The notes under the pieces: generated by a model
Told to the model about the DNA's origin: nothing
Database searches by the model: none
Seen by the model: only the letters and a program-made list of their open reading frames with translations
Shown here: positions 13,801-26,786 of the stretch, piece by piece
Numbering within the stretch: the first letter of the stretch is position 1
Layout: every line of letters starts with the position of its first letter
Made by a program: the position numbers and the translations under genes
Origin: Chrysaora quinquecirrha
Lineage: Eukaryota > Cnidaria > Scyphozoa > Semaeostomeae > Pelagiidae
Length of the DNA stretch: 64,000 bases
NCBI GenBank assembly: GCA_014526335.1
Contig: JACTAT010000032.1
Coordinates: forward strand, 1,107,026-1,171,025
Reading direction: 5' to 3'

Positions 13801-16800
13801 ATTCTTAGTCGTAAGATTTGAGCAGCATGGAAGACGCAAGCAAGCATAATGCATCCGTGTGATTCTTTGTCGTAAAACTTTACCTGCATGGAAGACGCAA
13901 GCAAGTATTCACATCGTAATCAATTTGTGTTATTCTTAGTCTTAAGACTTGACTGCACGGAAGAGGCAAGCAGTCATTCACATCATAACACATCCATGTG
14001 ATTCCTAGTCGTAAGACTTGACCTGCATTGAAGAGGGAAGCAAGCATTCACATTGCAATCTACCCGTGTGATTCTTAGTCGTAAGATTTGAGCAGCATGG
14101 AAGACGCAAGCAAGCATAATGCATCCGTGTGATTCTTAGTCGTAAGACTTGAAAAGAACAGAAGATGCAAACAAGCATAATGCATCTGTGTGATTCTTAG
14201 TCATCAGCTTTGACCCACACAGAAGACGCAAGCAAGCATAATGCATCCGTGTGTTTCTTAGTCATAAGACTCGACCAGTACGGAAAACGCAAGCAGGTAT
14301 TCACATAATAATGCATCCTTGTGATTCTTAGTCGCAAGACTTGACCAACACAGAAGATGCAAGCAAGCATTCACATCATAATGCATCTGTGCAATTCTTA
14401 ATCATAAGACTTGACCAGCAAGAAAGACGCAAGACAGCATTAACATCATAGTGCATCCATGTAATTCATAGTCATAAAACTTGACCAGTACAAAAAAAGC
14501 AAGCAAGCATAATGCATTAATGTGATTCTTAGTCGTAAGACTTGAACAGCACTGAAGATGGAAGCAGGCATCCACATCATAATGCATCCGTGTGATTCTT
14601 AAACGTAAGACTTGATCCGCACAGCAAATGCAAGCAAGCATAATGCATCCGAGTGATTCTTAGTCCTAAGACTTGACCGCACGGAAAACGCAAGCAGGCA
14701 TACACATCACAATGCATCCTTGTGATTCTTAGTCGTAAGACATGAAAAGCACAGAAGATGCAAGCAAGCATAATGCATCTGTGTGATTCTTTGTCAGAAG
14801 ACGTGACCAGCATGGAAGATGCAAACAGGCATTACAATCATAATGCATCCGTGTGATTCTTAATCTTAAGACTTGACCTGCATGGAAGATGCAAGCAAGC
14901 ATTCACATTGTAATCCATCCGTGTGATTCTTAGTCGTAATACTTGAGCAGCATGGAAGACGCAAGCAAACATTCACATCACAAGGCATCTGTGCGATTCT
15001 TAGTCGTAAGACTTGACCAGCACAGAAGACGCAAGCAAGCCTAATGCATCTATGTGATTCTTAGTCGTAAGACTTGACCAGCACGGAAGATGCAAGCAGG
15101 CATTCACATCATAATGCATCTGTGTGATTCTTAAACGTAAGACTTGACCAGCACAGCAAATGCAAGCAAGGATAATGCATCCGTATGATTCTTAGTCCTA
15201 AGACTTGACCGCACAGAAGAGGCAAGCAGGCATACACATCACAACGCATCCTTGTGATTCTTAGTCATAAGATATGACCAGCACGGAAGACAGCAGCAGG
15301 CATTCACATCGCATCCGTGTCATTCGTAGTTGTAAGACTTGACCCACACAGAAGACGCAAGCAAGCATTCACATTATACTGTATCCGTGCGATTCCTAGT
15401 TGCAAGACTTGACAAGCACGGAAGACACATACAAGCATTCATATTATAATGCATCCGTGTGAATCTTAGTCATAAGACCTGACCAGCATGGAAGAAGCAA
15501 GCAGGCATTACCATAGTAATGCATCCGCGTGATTCTCAGCCGTAAGACTTTACCCACACAAAAGACACAAGCAAGCATAATGCATCCTAGTGATTCTTAG
15601 TCGTAAGACTTGATAACATGGAAGACGCAAGCAGGCATTCACATCACAACGCATCCATGTGATTCTTAGTCGCAAAGACTTGACCTGCATGGAAGATGCA
15701 AGCAAGCATTCACATTGTAATCCATCCGTGTGATTCTTAGTCGTAATACTTGAGCAGCATGGAAGAGGCAAGCAAGCATAATGCATCTGTGTGTTTCTTA
15801 GTCATAAGACTCGACCAGTACGGAAAACACAAGCAGGTATTCACATAATAATGCATCCGTGTGATTCTTAGTCGCAAGACTTGACCGCACGGATGTTGCA
15901 AGCAGGCATTCAGATCACAACGCATCCGTGCGATTCTAAGTTGCAAGACTTGACCAGCACAGAAGACGCAAGCAAGCATTCACATCATAATGCATCTGTG
16001 CAATTCTTAGTCATAAGACTTGACCAGCAAGAAAGACGCAAGACAGCATTAACATCATAGTGCATCCATGTAATTCTTAGTCATAAAACTTGACCAGTAC
16101 AAAAGACGCAAGCAAGCATAATGCATTAATGTGATTCTTAGTCGTAAGACTTGACCAGCACTGAAGATGGAAGCAGGCATCCACATCATAATGCATCCGT
16201 GTGATTCTTAAACGTAAGACTTGACCCGCACAGCAAATGCAAGCAAGCATAATGCATCCAAGTGATTCTTAGTCCTAAGACTTGACCGCACGGAAGACGC
16301 AAGCAGGCATACACATCACAATGCATCCTTGTGATTCTTAGTCGTAAGACATGACCAGCACGGAAGACACAAGCAAGCATTCACATTATTATGCATCGGT
16401 GTGATTCTTAGTCATAAGACCTGACCCGCGTGGAAGACGCAAGCAGGCATTCACATCATAATGCATCCGTAAGAATCTTAGTCGTCAGACTTGACCAGCA
16501 AAGAAGACGCAAGCAAGCATAATGCATCTGTGTAATTCTTTGTCAGAAACCTTGCCAGCATGGAAGATGCAAGCAGGCATTACCATCATAATGCATCCGT
16601 GTCATTCTTAGTCGTAAGACTTGAAAAGCACAGTAGGTGCAAGCAAGCATAATGCATCTGTGTGATTCTTTGTCAGAAGACTCGACCAGCATGAAAGATG
16701 CAAACAGGCAGCACAATCATAATGCATCCATGTGATTCTTAGTCTTAAGACTTGACCTGCATGGAAGATGCAAGCACACATTCACATCATAATGCATCCG

Positions 16801-17061
16801 TGTGATTCTTAAACGTAAGACTTGACCAGCACAGCAAATGCAAGCAAGGATAATGCATCCGAGTGATTCTTAGTCCTAAGACTTGACCGCACAGAAGAGG
16901 CAAGCAGGCATACACATCACAACGCTTCCTTGTGATTCTTAGTCATAAGATATGACCAGCACGGAAGACTGCAGCAGGCATTCACATCGCATCCGTGTCA
17001 TTCATAGTTGTAAGACTTGACCCACACAGAAGACGCAAGCAAGCATTCACATTATAATGTA

Positions 17062-18768
17062 TCCGTGTGATTCATGTTCATTTCAGGTGTCATGGCGTGC
17101 GGTGGTGTGGGCGTTACAGAAACTTTGGACTTCAACGACTCCCACGCAAGTAGGACTATATATACCGACACGAACAACAAGTCATTGACTTCGAAGGACG
17201 TGGAAACATTAATTCTTGCTGAAATAGATAGCATTATAGGAGGAAAAAAACGACCAGATTTTGAAACAGTGGTCAAGAACTTAGAGAAGAAGCACGGCCT
17301 AGCTAGGTCAGTTGCGTCGTCGGAGCTAAATTTTCTTCTATCAACTGGAACTTTGGAAAACAAGCTGTTTAAGGGGAAGCATTCACTGCGTCTGGCAAAG
17401 AATTGTGATTTAGATGGAATGAAAAGCGTACAGAGTAGGAAAATATCAGAAGATGAGGATAGACTCGCTGAATGCAGAGAAGAATTACAGAAAATGGCGG
17501 AAACTCAGAAAAGGAGCGATAACCTCTTGGAAGTTTCTGGTCAAAATCAGAACGAAGACAAATTTTCAAATGTAGAAATGGATGCAGAAGAAGACGCTGA
17601 TGATGCAAAGCAGAATAAAAAGGTAAATAATTTAGCTCAGTCCCTCCAGGACTCAAACACAAACGAGAAATCAACAGATCATCGTTTGACCATGCTTGAG
17701 CGAAAATTCGAACAGCTAAGTATGCTTCTTGTGTCAAAACAACCGACGAAATCTTCTGATAAAACTGCGAAGAGAATTCATGAACTAGAAAATGAAAATA
17801 GAATACTTCTGGATGAAAATATGGCTTTAAAATTGAAAATGCCGACTTAAAAGGTTTTATCCGAGGAGAGGTGGACAGCATAGAAAACGACGTGAAATTT
17901 TATGCAAAGAAAATTCAAAAAATTCATGAAAACAGAAAATTAAAAATCTTTCAGTCGATCGAAATACAGTGGACATGGAGGATGATATCTTGTGCCAGGA
18001 TTTCTCGGGCGATGATCTGCAAAACAATCATGCAATGTTTCAAGGCCTGACATATGATAAGCAAAGAAGTGTCATTTCAGCCCCTTGGGAACTCCCGAAA
18101 AATCCATCAAGCTTATCTCTACCTGTTAAGTCAAGTATTGAAACGAGAAATAGATTTGATGCTTTGAGAGACGATCCCCTGGACGATTTTCGCTCAAATC
18201 CAACACGGGACTCTGTGTTGATCCCCAGCAGAGATCGAAGACAAGAAAGACAAAAAGGAGCAATTCCCAAAAAAATGGAAAGAGCAGAAATGAATGATAC
18301 AATCTATAGTGACAAAAGACTTGAAAGGGTAGTACAAGAAGATGAACAAGCAAGAGTGGTCCCTGGCCATCTTGCATACAATGAAGTTGTGCAAAAAACA
18401 GCCTACCAAAAACAGGAATTCCAAGACAGACATGAAACTCAAGGCAGGAGAAAAGAATTCAACAGGAAGCCAACACTGACTATCCTTGGAGATTCTATGG
18501 TGAAAAGAATTCGAAGCCAAGACTTAAACCGAGAATGCCCACAGTTTAAAACAAATGTAAAAACTTTTTCCGGGGCAAAGGTCGAAGACATGTTCTCATA
18601 TGTAGAACCCACGATGAAGATGAATCCTGACAGAATAATTTTAATGTGTGGCACCAATAATTTAAGAGATGATCAGCCAGAAATAGTCGCAAACAAGCTA
18701 ATTAGCCTAGCAATAAAAGTAGCCGAAAAAGCAAGTGGAGTGGCAGTATCAGGAATTGTATATCGAGG
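17062..18768 (+). mobile_element. LINE, duplicated 5' fragment (copy 1)
   Basis: The satellite stops in mid-monomer after GTGTGATTC and unrelated LINE sequence begins at about 17,062. The fragment holds only ORF1 and is cut at 18,768 by the tandem-duplication junction. The first bases look 5'-truncated, because the likely ORF1 start codon lies about 30 bases in. No target-site duplication can be seen here, since the right end is the duplication breakpoint. Confidence 0.88.
17092..18768 (+). pseudogene. LINE ORF1 protein, truncated (winged helix, coiled coil, SGNH esterase)
   Basis: The start is taken as the ATG at 17,092 (MACGGVG); an upstream ATG at 17,074 is in frame but lies at the element edge. 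Residues about 32-100 look like a SAMD1-type winged helix (ending GTLENKLFKG then HSLRL), a DNA-binding fold that I recognise by pattern only. Acidic and coiled-coil stretches follow, including a heptad-like LENENRILLDENMAL segment. After frame breaks near 17,829-17,934 the frame resumes with LTILGDSM, SGNH esterase block I with its nucleophile serine (about 18,480), and MCGTNNL, block III (about 18,650). The C-terminal catalytic D-x-x-H block is absent because the copy ends at 18,768. The breaks are runs of A or T that are one or two bases shorter than in copy 2 at 25,648-25,652, 25,718-25,722 and 25,738-25,745. Confidence 0.8.
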
Positions 18769-21700
18769 ACGCAAGCAAGCATAATGCATCCGTGTGATTC
18801 TTAGTCGTAAGACTTGACCGCACGTAAGACGCAAGCAGGCATTCGCATCGCAACGCATCCATGTGATTCTTAGTCATAAAACATGACCAGCACGGAAGAC
18901 GCAAGCAAGCATAATGTATCCGAGTGATTCTTAGTCTTAAGACTTGACCTGCATGGAAGTTGCAAGGAAGCATTCACATCATAATGCATCCGAGTGATTC
19001 TTAGTCGTAAGACTAGACAAGTACAAAAGTATCAAGCAGGCATTCACATCATAATGCATCTGTGTGAATCTTAGTCGTAAGACTTGACCCGCACAGAAAA
19101 CCCAAGCAGGCATTCACATCATAATGCATCCGTGTGAATCTTAGTCGTACAACTTGACCAGCAAGGAATACGCAACAAGCATAATGCAAACAAGTGATTC
19201 TTAGTCATAAGAATTGACAAGCACCGAAGACGCAAGCAGGCATTACCATCATAATGCGTCCGTGTGATTCTTAGTCGTAAGAGTTGACCCACACAGAAGA
19301 CGCAAGAAAGCATAATGCATCCAAGTGATTCTTAGTCAAAAGACTTGATCACACGCAAAACGCAAGCAGGCATTCAAATCACAACGCATCCATGAGATTC
19401 CTAGTCGTAAGACTTGACCTGCACGGAAGATCCAAGCAAGCATTCACATCGCAATCCATCGGTGTGATTCTTAGTTATAAGACTTGAGCAGCATGGAAGA
19501 CGCAAGCAAGCATAATACATCCGTTTGTTTCTTAGTCATAACAAATGACCACACGGAAGACGCAAGCAGGCATTCACATCACAACGCACCCATGTGATTC
19601 TTAGTCGTAACACTGACCAGCACGGAAGATGCAAGCAGACATTCACATCACAACCCATCCATGTGATTCTTAGTCGTAAGAATTGACCAGCACAGAAGAC
19701 GCAAGCACGCGTAATGTATCCGGGGGATTCTTAGTCTTAAGACTTGACCTGCATGGAAGGCGCAGGCAAGTATTCCCATGGCAATCAATTTGTGTGATTC
19801 CTAGTCGTAAGACTTGACCACACAGAAGACGCAAGCGGGTATTCACATTGCAATCCACAATGCATCCGAGTGATTCTTAGTTGTAAGACTTGACCTGCAT
19901 GGAAGATGCAAGCAGGCATTCACATCATAAGGCATCCGTGTGATTCTTAGTCGTAAGACTTGACCAACACAGAAGACGCAAGCAAGCATTCACATCACAA
20001 TGCATCCGTGTGATTCTTAGTCATAAGACTTGACCTGCACGGAAGACGCAAGCAAGCATAATGCATCCGTGTGATTCTTAGTCATAAGACCTGACCCAAA
20101 CAGAAGAAGCAAGCAAGCATAATGCATTCGAGTGATTTTTAGTCGTAAGACTTCACCACACGGAAGACGCAAGCAGGCATTCACATCACAACGCAAGCAT
20201 GTGATTCCTAGTCGTAAGACTTGAGCAGCATGGAAGACGCAAGCAAGCATAACGCATCGGTGTGATTCTTAGTCGTAAAACTTTACCTGCAGGGAAGACG
20301 CAAGCAAGTATTCACATCGTAATCAATGTGTGTTATTCTTAGTCTTAAGACTTGACCGCACGGAAGACGCAAGCAGACATTCACATCACAACATCTCCTT
20401 GTGATTCTAAGTCGTATAACTTGACCAGCACGGAAGAGGCAAGCAGACATTCACATCACAACGCATCCATGTGATTCTTAGTCGTAAGACTTGACCAGAA
20501 CGGAATGGGGAAGCAAGCATTCACATCACAACGCATCTGTGTGATTCTTGGTTGTAAGACTTGACCAGCACAGAAGACACAAGCAAACATAATAAATCTG
20601 TGGGATTTTTAGTCATAAGACTTGACCTGCATGGAAGATGCAAGAAGGCATTCATATCGTATTCCATCCGTGTGATTCTTAGTCGTAAGACCTGAGCAGC
20701 ATGGAAGACGCAAGCAAGCAAAATGCATCGGTGTGATTCTTAGTCATAAGACATGACCAGCACGGAACGCGCATGCAAGCATAATGCATCCGAGTGATTC
20801 TTAGTGGCAAGACTTGACCAGCACGGAAGACACAAGCAGGCATTGAGATCGCAACGCATCAATGTTATTCTTAGTTGCAAGTCTTGACAAGCACTGAGGA
20901 CGCAAGCAAGCATTCACATCATAATGCATCCGTGTGATTCTTAGTCGTAAGACTTGACCAACACTGAAGACGCAAGCAAGCATTCACATCACAACGCGTC
21001 CTTGTTATTCTTAGTTGTAAGACTTGACCAGCACAAAAGACGCAACAAAACATTCACATCGTAATCCATCCGTGTGATTCTTAGTCGTAATACTTGAGCA
21101 GCACAGAAGACGCGAGCAAGCATTCACATCAAAATGCATCCGTGTGATTCTAAGTCGTACGACTTGACCTGCACGGAAGACGCAAGCAAGCATAATGCAT
21201 CCGTGTGATTCTTAGTCATAAGATCTGACCAGCACGGAAGACGCAAGCAGGCATTACCATCATAATGCATCCGTGTGATTCTTAGTTGTAAAACCTAGTC
21301 GTAAGACTTGACCTGCATGGAAGATGCAAGCAAGCATTCACATTGTAATCCATCCGTGTGGTTCTTAGTCGTAATACTTGGGCAGCATGGAAGACGAAAG
21401 CAAGCATAATGCATCCGTGTGTTTCTTAGTCATAAGACTTGACCAACACAGAAGAAGCAAGCAAGCATAATGCATTTGAGTGATTCTTAGTCGTAAGATT
21501 TGACCACACGGAAGACCCAAGCAGGCATTAACATCACAACGCATCCATGTGATTCCTAGTCGTAAGACTTGACCTGCATTGAAGAGGGAAGCAAGCATTC
21601 ACATAGCGATCCACCCGTGTGATTCTTAGTCGTAAGATTTGAGCAGCATGGAAGACGCAAGCAAGCATAATGCATCCGTGTGATTCTTTGTCGTAAAACT

Positions 21701-24700
21701 TTACCTGCATGGAAGACGCAAGCAAGTATTCACATCGTAATCAATTTGTGTTATTCTTAGTCTTAAGACTTGACTGCACGGAAGAGGCAAGCAGTCATTC
21801 ACATCATAACACATCCATGTGATTCCTAGTCGTAAGACTTGACCTGCATTGAAGAGGGAAGCAAGCATTCACATTGCAATCTACCCGTGTGATTCTTAGT
21901 CGTAAGATTTGAGCAGCATGGAAGACGCAAGCAAGCATAATGCATCCGTGTGATTCTTAGTCGTAAGACTTGAAAAGAACAGAAGATGCAAACAAGCATA
22001 ATGCATCTGTGTGATTCTTAGTCATCAGCTTTGACCCACACAGAAGACGCAAGCAAGCATAATGCATCCGTGTGTTTCTTAGTCATAAGACTCGACCAGT
22101 ACGGAAAACGCAAGCAGGTATTCACATAATAATGCATCCTTGTGATTCTTAGTCGCAAGACTTGACCAACACAGAAGATGCAAGCAAGCATTCACATCAT
22201 AATGCATCTGTGCAATTCTTAATCATAAGACTTGACCAGCAAGAAAGACGCAAGACAGCATTAACATCATAGTGCATCCATGTAATTCATAGTCATAAAA
22301 CTTGACCAGTACAAAAAAAGCAAGCAAGCATAATGCATTAATGTGATTCTTAGTCGTAAGACTTGAACAGCACTGAAGATGGAAGCAGGCATCCACATCA
22401 TAATGCATCCGTGTGATTCTTAAACGTAAGACTTGATCCGCACAGCAAATGCAAGCAAGCATAATGCATCCGAGTGATTCTTAGTCCTAAGACTTGACCG
22501 CACGGAAAACGCAAGCAGGCATACACATCACAATGCATCCTTGTGATTCTTAGTCGTAAGACATGAAAAGCACAGAAGATGCAAGCAAGCATAATGCATC
22601 TGTGTGATTCTTTGTCAGAAGACGTGACCAGCATGGAAGATGCAAACAGGCATTACAATCATAATGCATCCGTGTGATTCTTAATCTTAAGACTTGACCT
22701 GCATGGAAGATGCAAGCAAGCATTCACATTGTAATCCATCCGTGTGATTCTTAGTCGTAATACTTGAGCAGCATGGAAGACGCAAGCAAACATTCACATC
22801 ACAAGGCATCTGTGCGATTCTTAGTCGTAAGACTTGACCAGCACAGAAGACGCAAGCAAGCCTAATGCATCTATGTGATTCTTAGTCGTAAGACTTGACC
22901 AGCACGGAAGATGCAAGCAGGCATTCACATCATAATGCATCTGTGTGATTCTTAAACGTAAGACTTGACCAGCACAGCAAATGCAAGCAAGGATAATGCA
23001 TCCGTATGATTCTTAGTCCTAAGACTTGACCGCACAGAAGAGGCAAGCAGGCATACACATCACAACGCATCCTTGTGATTCTTAGTCATAAGATATGACC
23101 AGCACGGAAGACAGCAGCAGGCATTCACATCGCATCCGTGTCATTCGTAGTTGTAAGACTTGACCCACACAGAAGACGCAAGCAAGCATTCACATTATAC
23201 TGTATCCGTGCGATTCCTAGTTGCAAGACTTGACAAGCACGGAAGACACATACAAGCATTCATATTATAATGCATCCGTGTGAATCTTAGTCATAAGACC
23301 TGACCAGCATGGAAGAAGCAAGCAGGCATTACCATAGTAATGCATCCGCGTGATTCTCAGCCGTAAGACTTTACCCACACAAAAGACACAAGCAAGCATA
23401 ATGCATCCTAGTGATTCTTAGTCGTAAGACTTGATAACATGGAAGACGCAAGCAGGCATTCACATCACAACGCATCCATGTGATTCTTAGTCGCAAAGAC
23501 TTGACCTGCATGGAAGATGCAAGCAAGCATTCACATTGTAATCCATCCGTGTGATTCTTAGTCGTAATACTTGAGCAGCATGGAAGAGGCAAGCAAGCAT
23601 AATGCATCTGTGTGTTTCTTAGTCATAAGACTCGACCAGTACGGAAAACACAAGCAGGTATTCACATAATAATGCATCCGTGTGATTCTTAGTCGCAAGA
23701 CTTGACCGCACGGATGTTGCAAGCAGGCATTCAGATCACAACGCATCCGTGCGATTCTAAGTTGCAAGACTTGACCAGCACAGAAGACGCAAGCAAGCAT
23801 TCACATCATAATGCATCTGTGCAATTCTTAGTCATAAGACTTGACCAGCAAGAAAGACGCAAGACAGCATTAACATCATAGTGCATCCATGTAATTCTTA
23901 GTCATAAAACTTGACCAGTACAAAAGACGCAAGCAAGCATAATGCATTAATGTGATTCTTAGTCGTAAGACTTGACCAGCACTGAAGATGGAAGCAGGCA
24001 TCCACATCATAATGCATCCGTGTGATTCTTAAACGTAAGACTTGACCCGCACAGCAAATGCAAGCAAGCATAATGCATCCAAGTGATTCTTAGTCCTAAG
24101 ACTTGACCGCACGGAAGACGCAAGCAGGCATACACATCACAATGCATCCTTGTGATTCTTAGTCGTAAGACATGACCAGCACGGAAGACACAAGCAAGCA
24201 TTCACATTATTATGCATCGGTGTGATTCTTAGTCATAAGACCTGACCCGCGTGGAAGACGCAAGCAGGCATTCACATCATAATGCATCCGTAAGAATCTT
24301 AGTCGTCAGACTTGACCAGCAAAGAAGACGCAAGCAAGCATAATGCATCTGTGTAATTCTTTGTCAGAAACCTTGCCAGCATGGAAGATGCAAGCAGGCA
24401 TTACCATCATAATGCATCCGTGTCATTCTTAGTCGTAAGACTTGAAAAGCACAGTAGGTGCAAGCAAGCATAATGCATCTGTGTGATTCTTTGTCAGAAG
24501 ACTCGACCAGCATGAAAGATGCAAACAGGCAGCACAATCATAATGCATCCATGTGATTCTTAGTCTTAAGACTTGACCTGCATGGAAGATGCAAGCACAC
24601 ATTCACATCATAATGCATCCGTGTGATTCTTAAACGTAAGACTTGACCAGCACAGCAAATGCAAGCAAGGATAATGCATCCGAGTGATTCTTAGTCCTAA

Positions 24701-24882
24701 GACTTGACCGCACAGAAGAGGCAAGCAGGCATACACATCACAACGCTTCCTTGTGATTCTTAGTCATAAGATATGACCAGCACGGAAGACTGCAGCAGGC
24801 ATTCACATCGCATCCGTGTCATTCATAGTTGTAAGACTTGACCCACACAGAAGACGCAAGCAAGCATTCACATTATAATGTA
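18769..24882. repeat. 70/61-bp satellite array, block II
   Basis: The same monomers as block I, in the same order as 10,951-17,061. It is the satellite part of duplication copy 2, about 93 monomers by estimate. It begins abruptly after truncated LINE ORF1 and ends after GTGTGATTC, where the second LINE copy starts. No gene is seen. Confidence 0.95.
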
Positions 24883-26280
24883 TCCGTGTGATTCATGTTC
24901 ATTTCAGGTGTCATGGCGTGCGGTGGTGTGGGCGTTACAGAAACTTTGGACTTCAACGACTCCCACGCAAGTAGGACTATATATACCGACACGAACAACA
25001 AGTCATTGACTTCGAAGGACGTGGAAACATTAATTCTTGCTGAAATAGATAGCATTATAGGAGGAAAAAACGACCAGATTTTGAAACAGTGGTCAAGAAC
25101 TTAGAGAAGAAGCACGGCCTAGCTAGGTCAGTTGCGTCGTCGGAGCTAAATTTTCTTCTATCAACTGGAACTTTGGAAAACAAGCTGTTTAAGGGAAGCA
25201 TTCACTGCGTCTGGCAAAGAATTGTGATTTAGATGGAATGAAAAGCGTACAGAGTAGGAAAATATCAGAAGATGAGGATAGACTCGCTGAATGCAGAGAA
25301 GAATTACAGAAAATGGCGGAAACTCAGAAAAGGAGCGATAACCTCTTGGAAGTTTCTGGTCAAAATCAGAACGAAGACAAATTTTCAAATGTAGAAATGG
25401 ATGCAGAAGAAGACGCTGATGATGCAAAGCAGAATAAAAAGGTAAATAATTTAGCTCAGTCCCTCCAGGACTCAAACACAAACGAGAAATCAACAGATCA
25501 TCGTTTGACCATGCTTGAGCGAAAATTCGAACAGCTAAGTATGCTTCTTGTGTCAAAACAACCGACGAAATCTTCTGATAAAACTGCGAAGAGAATTCAT
25601 GAACTAGAAAATGAAAATAGAATACTTCTGGATGAAAATATGGCTTTAAAAATTGAAAATGCCGACTTAAAAGGTTTTATCCGAGGAGAGGTGGACAGCA
25701 TAGAAAACGACGTGAAATTTTTATGCAAAGAAAATTCAAAAAAAATTCATGAAAAACAGAAAATTAAAAATCTTTCAGTCGATCGAAATACAGTGGACAT
25801 GGAGGATGATATCTTGTGCCAGGATTTCTCGGGCGATGATCTGCAAAACAATCATGCAATGTTTCAAGGCCTGACATATGATAAGCAAAGAAGTGTCATT
25901 TCAGCCCCTTGGGAACTCCCGAAAAATCCATCAAGCTTATCTCTACCTGTTAAGTCAAGTATTGAAACGAGAAATAGATTTGATGCTTTGAGAGACGATC
26001 CCCTGGACGATTTTCGCTCAAATCCAACACGGGACTCTGTGTTGATCCCCAGCAGAGATCGAAGACAAGAAAGACAAAAAGGAGCAATTCCCAAAAAAAT
26101 GGAAAGAGCAGAAATGAATGATACAATCTATAGTGACAAAAGACTTGAAAGGGTAGTACAAGAAGATGAACAAGCAAGAGTGGTCCCTGGCCATCTTGCA
26201 TACAATGAAGTTGTGCAAAAACAGCCTACCAAAAACAGGAATTCCAAGACAGACATGAAACTCAAGGCAGGAGAAAAGAA
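18769..26280. repeat. 7.82-kb tandem segmental duplication, copy 2
   Basis: This is the second copy of 10,951-18,768. It starts within a monomer (ACGCAAGCAAGC) and follows copy 1 through the satellite and the LINE until about 26,280. There copy 2 lacks the 0.3 kb of ORF1 that ends copy 1 (18,460-18,768) and resumes further into ORF1. The near identity means either a very recent duplication or an assembly artefact, for instance two alleles placed in tandem. Confidence 0.88.
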
Positions 26281-26445
26281 TTGGTCAACAGGTTAGTCGA
26301 AAACAGTCTGAAAACTTATGGAATTGAATTTATTGATCATGATAACTTAACGGGAAAACACTTAGATAAATGGGGGCTTCACCCAAATTTTAACGGAAAC
26401 AATCTCCTTGTTGGTAACTTTATCAGCTTCATTAACAATGCTTGA
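24913..26445 (+). pseudogene. LINE ORF1 protein, copy 2 (internal deletion in the esterase domain)
   Basis: Same protein as at 17,092, starting MACGG at 24,913. A run of six A at 25,065-25,070 (seven in copy 1) and three G at 25,193-25,195 (four in copy 1) break the winged-helix part. From 25,238 the coiled-coil region is open to about 26,280, and the longer A and T runs here keep the frame that copy 1 loses. At about 26,280 a deletion removes SGNH blocks I and III (present in copy 1 at 18,460-18,768). The following bases, in another frame, encode the C-terminal end with DKWGLHPNFNG (26,365-26,396), the D-x-x-H catalytic block, and stop at 26,443-26,445. The esterase is therefore broken in both copies, at different places. 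Confidence 0.8.
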
Positions 26446-26786
26446 CTAAGATTAATTGGTACTGTAGGTTACAATATAGAAGCTATAGATAAGAAAAGAA
26501 ATGAAAGCTTATCGACGTGCAAAAGCCCATTATCTCCTAATATCGATCCGATTTCGGGCTTCTTAAATATTAATAGTCTGAGAAACAACGAATCAATAAG
26601 CTCCCAAGATTTCCCACTATTAAATTATGCCTCTTCTTCAAGTAACCTCACCCTGTTGCTTCAAATGGATCCCAAATTTCGTCCAGCGAGATTAAAAGCC
26701 CAACATCTCCGATTAGTAACACAAGCAGTACCAGTACGCTTGAAGAACATTTTCGTATACGACTGCAGTATCCAAATAATCCGATT
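26446..26786 (+). other. ORF1-ORF2 spacer of the LINE with an imperfect direct repeat
   Basis: No gene is seen in this spacer. Bases around 26,518-26,590 (AAAAGCCC, then TTCTTAAATATTAATAGTCT) recur imperfectly at 26,694-26,830, where the second copy is the start of ORF2. The first copy would encode a similar G-F-L-N-I-N-S-L-R-N string but leads into a different sequence. It may be a relic of a small internal duplication at the ORF2 start. Confidence 0.55.

Larger units (their letters stand above)
1..17061. repeat. 70/61-bp satellite array, block I
   Basis: Head-to-tail monomers fill this stretch and run off the left edge. A typical plus-strand monomer starts GTGATTCTTAGTCGTAAGAC, continues TTGACCAGCACGGAAGACGC and AAGCAAGCATTCACATCACA, and ends ATGCATCCGT, giving 70 bp. 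A second class of 61 bp lacks the 9 bases after AAGCAAGCAT and reads straight into AATGCATCC. Both classes alternate irregularly, often as long-long-short. Monomers differ by scattered substitutions. No gene is seen. The region holds roughly 258 monomers if the mean length is about 66 bp, which is my estimate and not a count. Confidence 0.97.
10951..18768. repeat. 7.82-kb tandem segmental duplication, copy 1
   Basis: This segment contains about 6.1 kb of satellite and 1.7 kb of LINE ORF1. It is repeated directly downstream. The offset is 7,818 at the start and grows to 7,821 by one-base homopolymer differences at about 11,983, 12,317 and 13,765. I noticed only two substitution-type differences (12,325 A versus 20,145 G; 13,404 C versus 21,224 T). 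The junction at 18,768/18,769 joins LINE ORF1 directly to the middle of a satellite monomer, with at most one or two bases of microhomology. Confidence 0.9.

Noticed and set aside
1..17061. CRISPR-like array of repeats and spacers
   Set aside because: The whole monomer is repeated with point changes; there are no unique spacers, and the surroundings are eukaryotic.
18040..18520. Minus-strand frames opposite LINE ORF1
   Set aside because: They are shadows of ORF1, repeated identically at 25,864-26,218 because the segment is duplicated.
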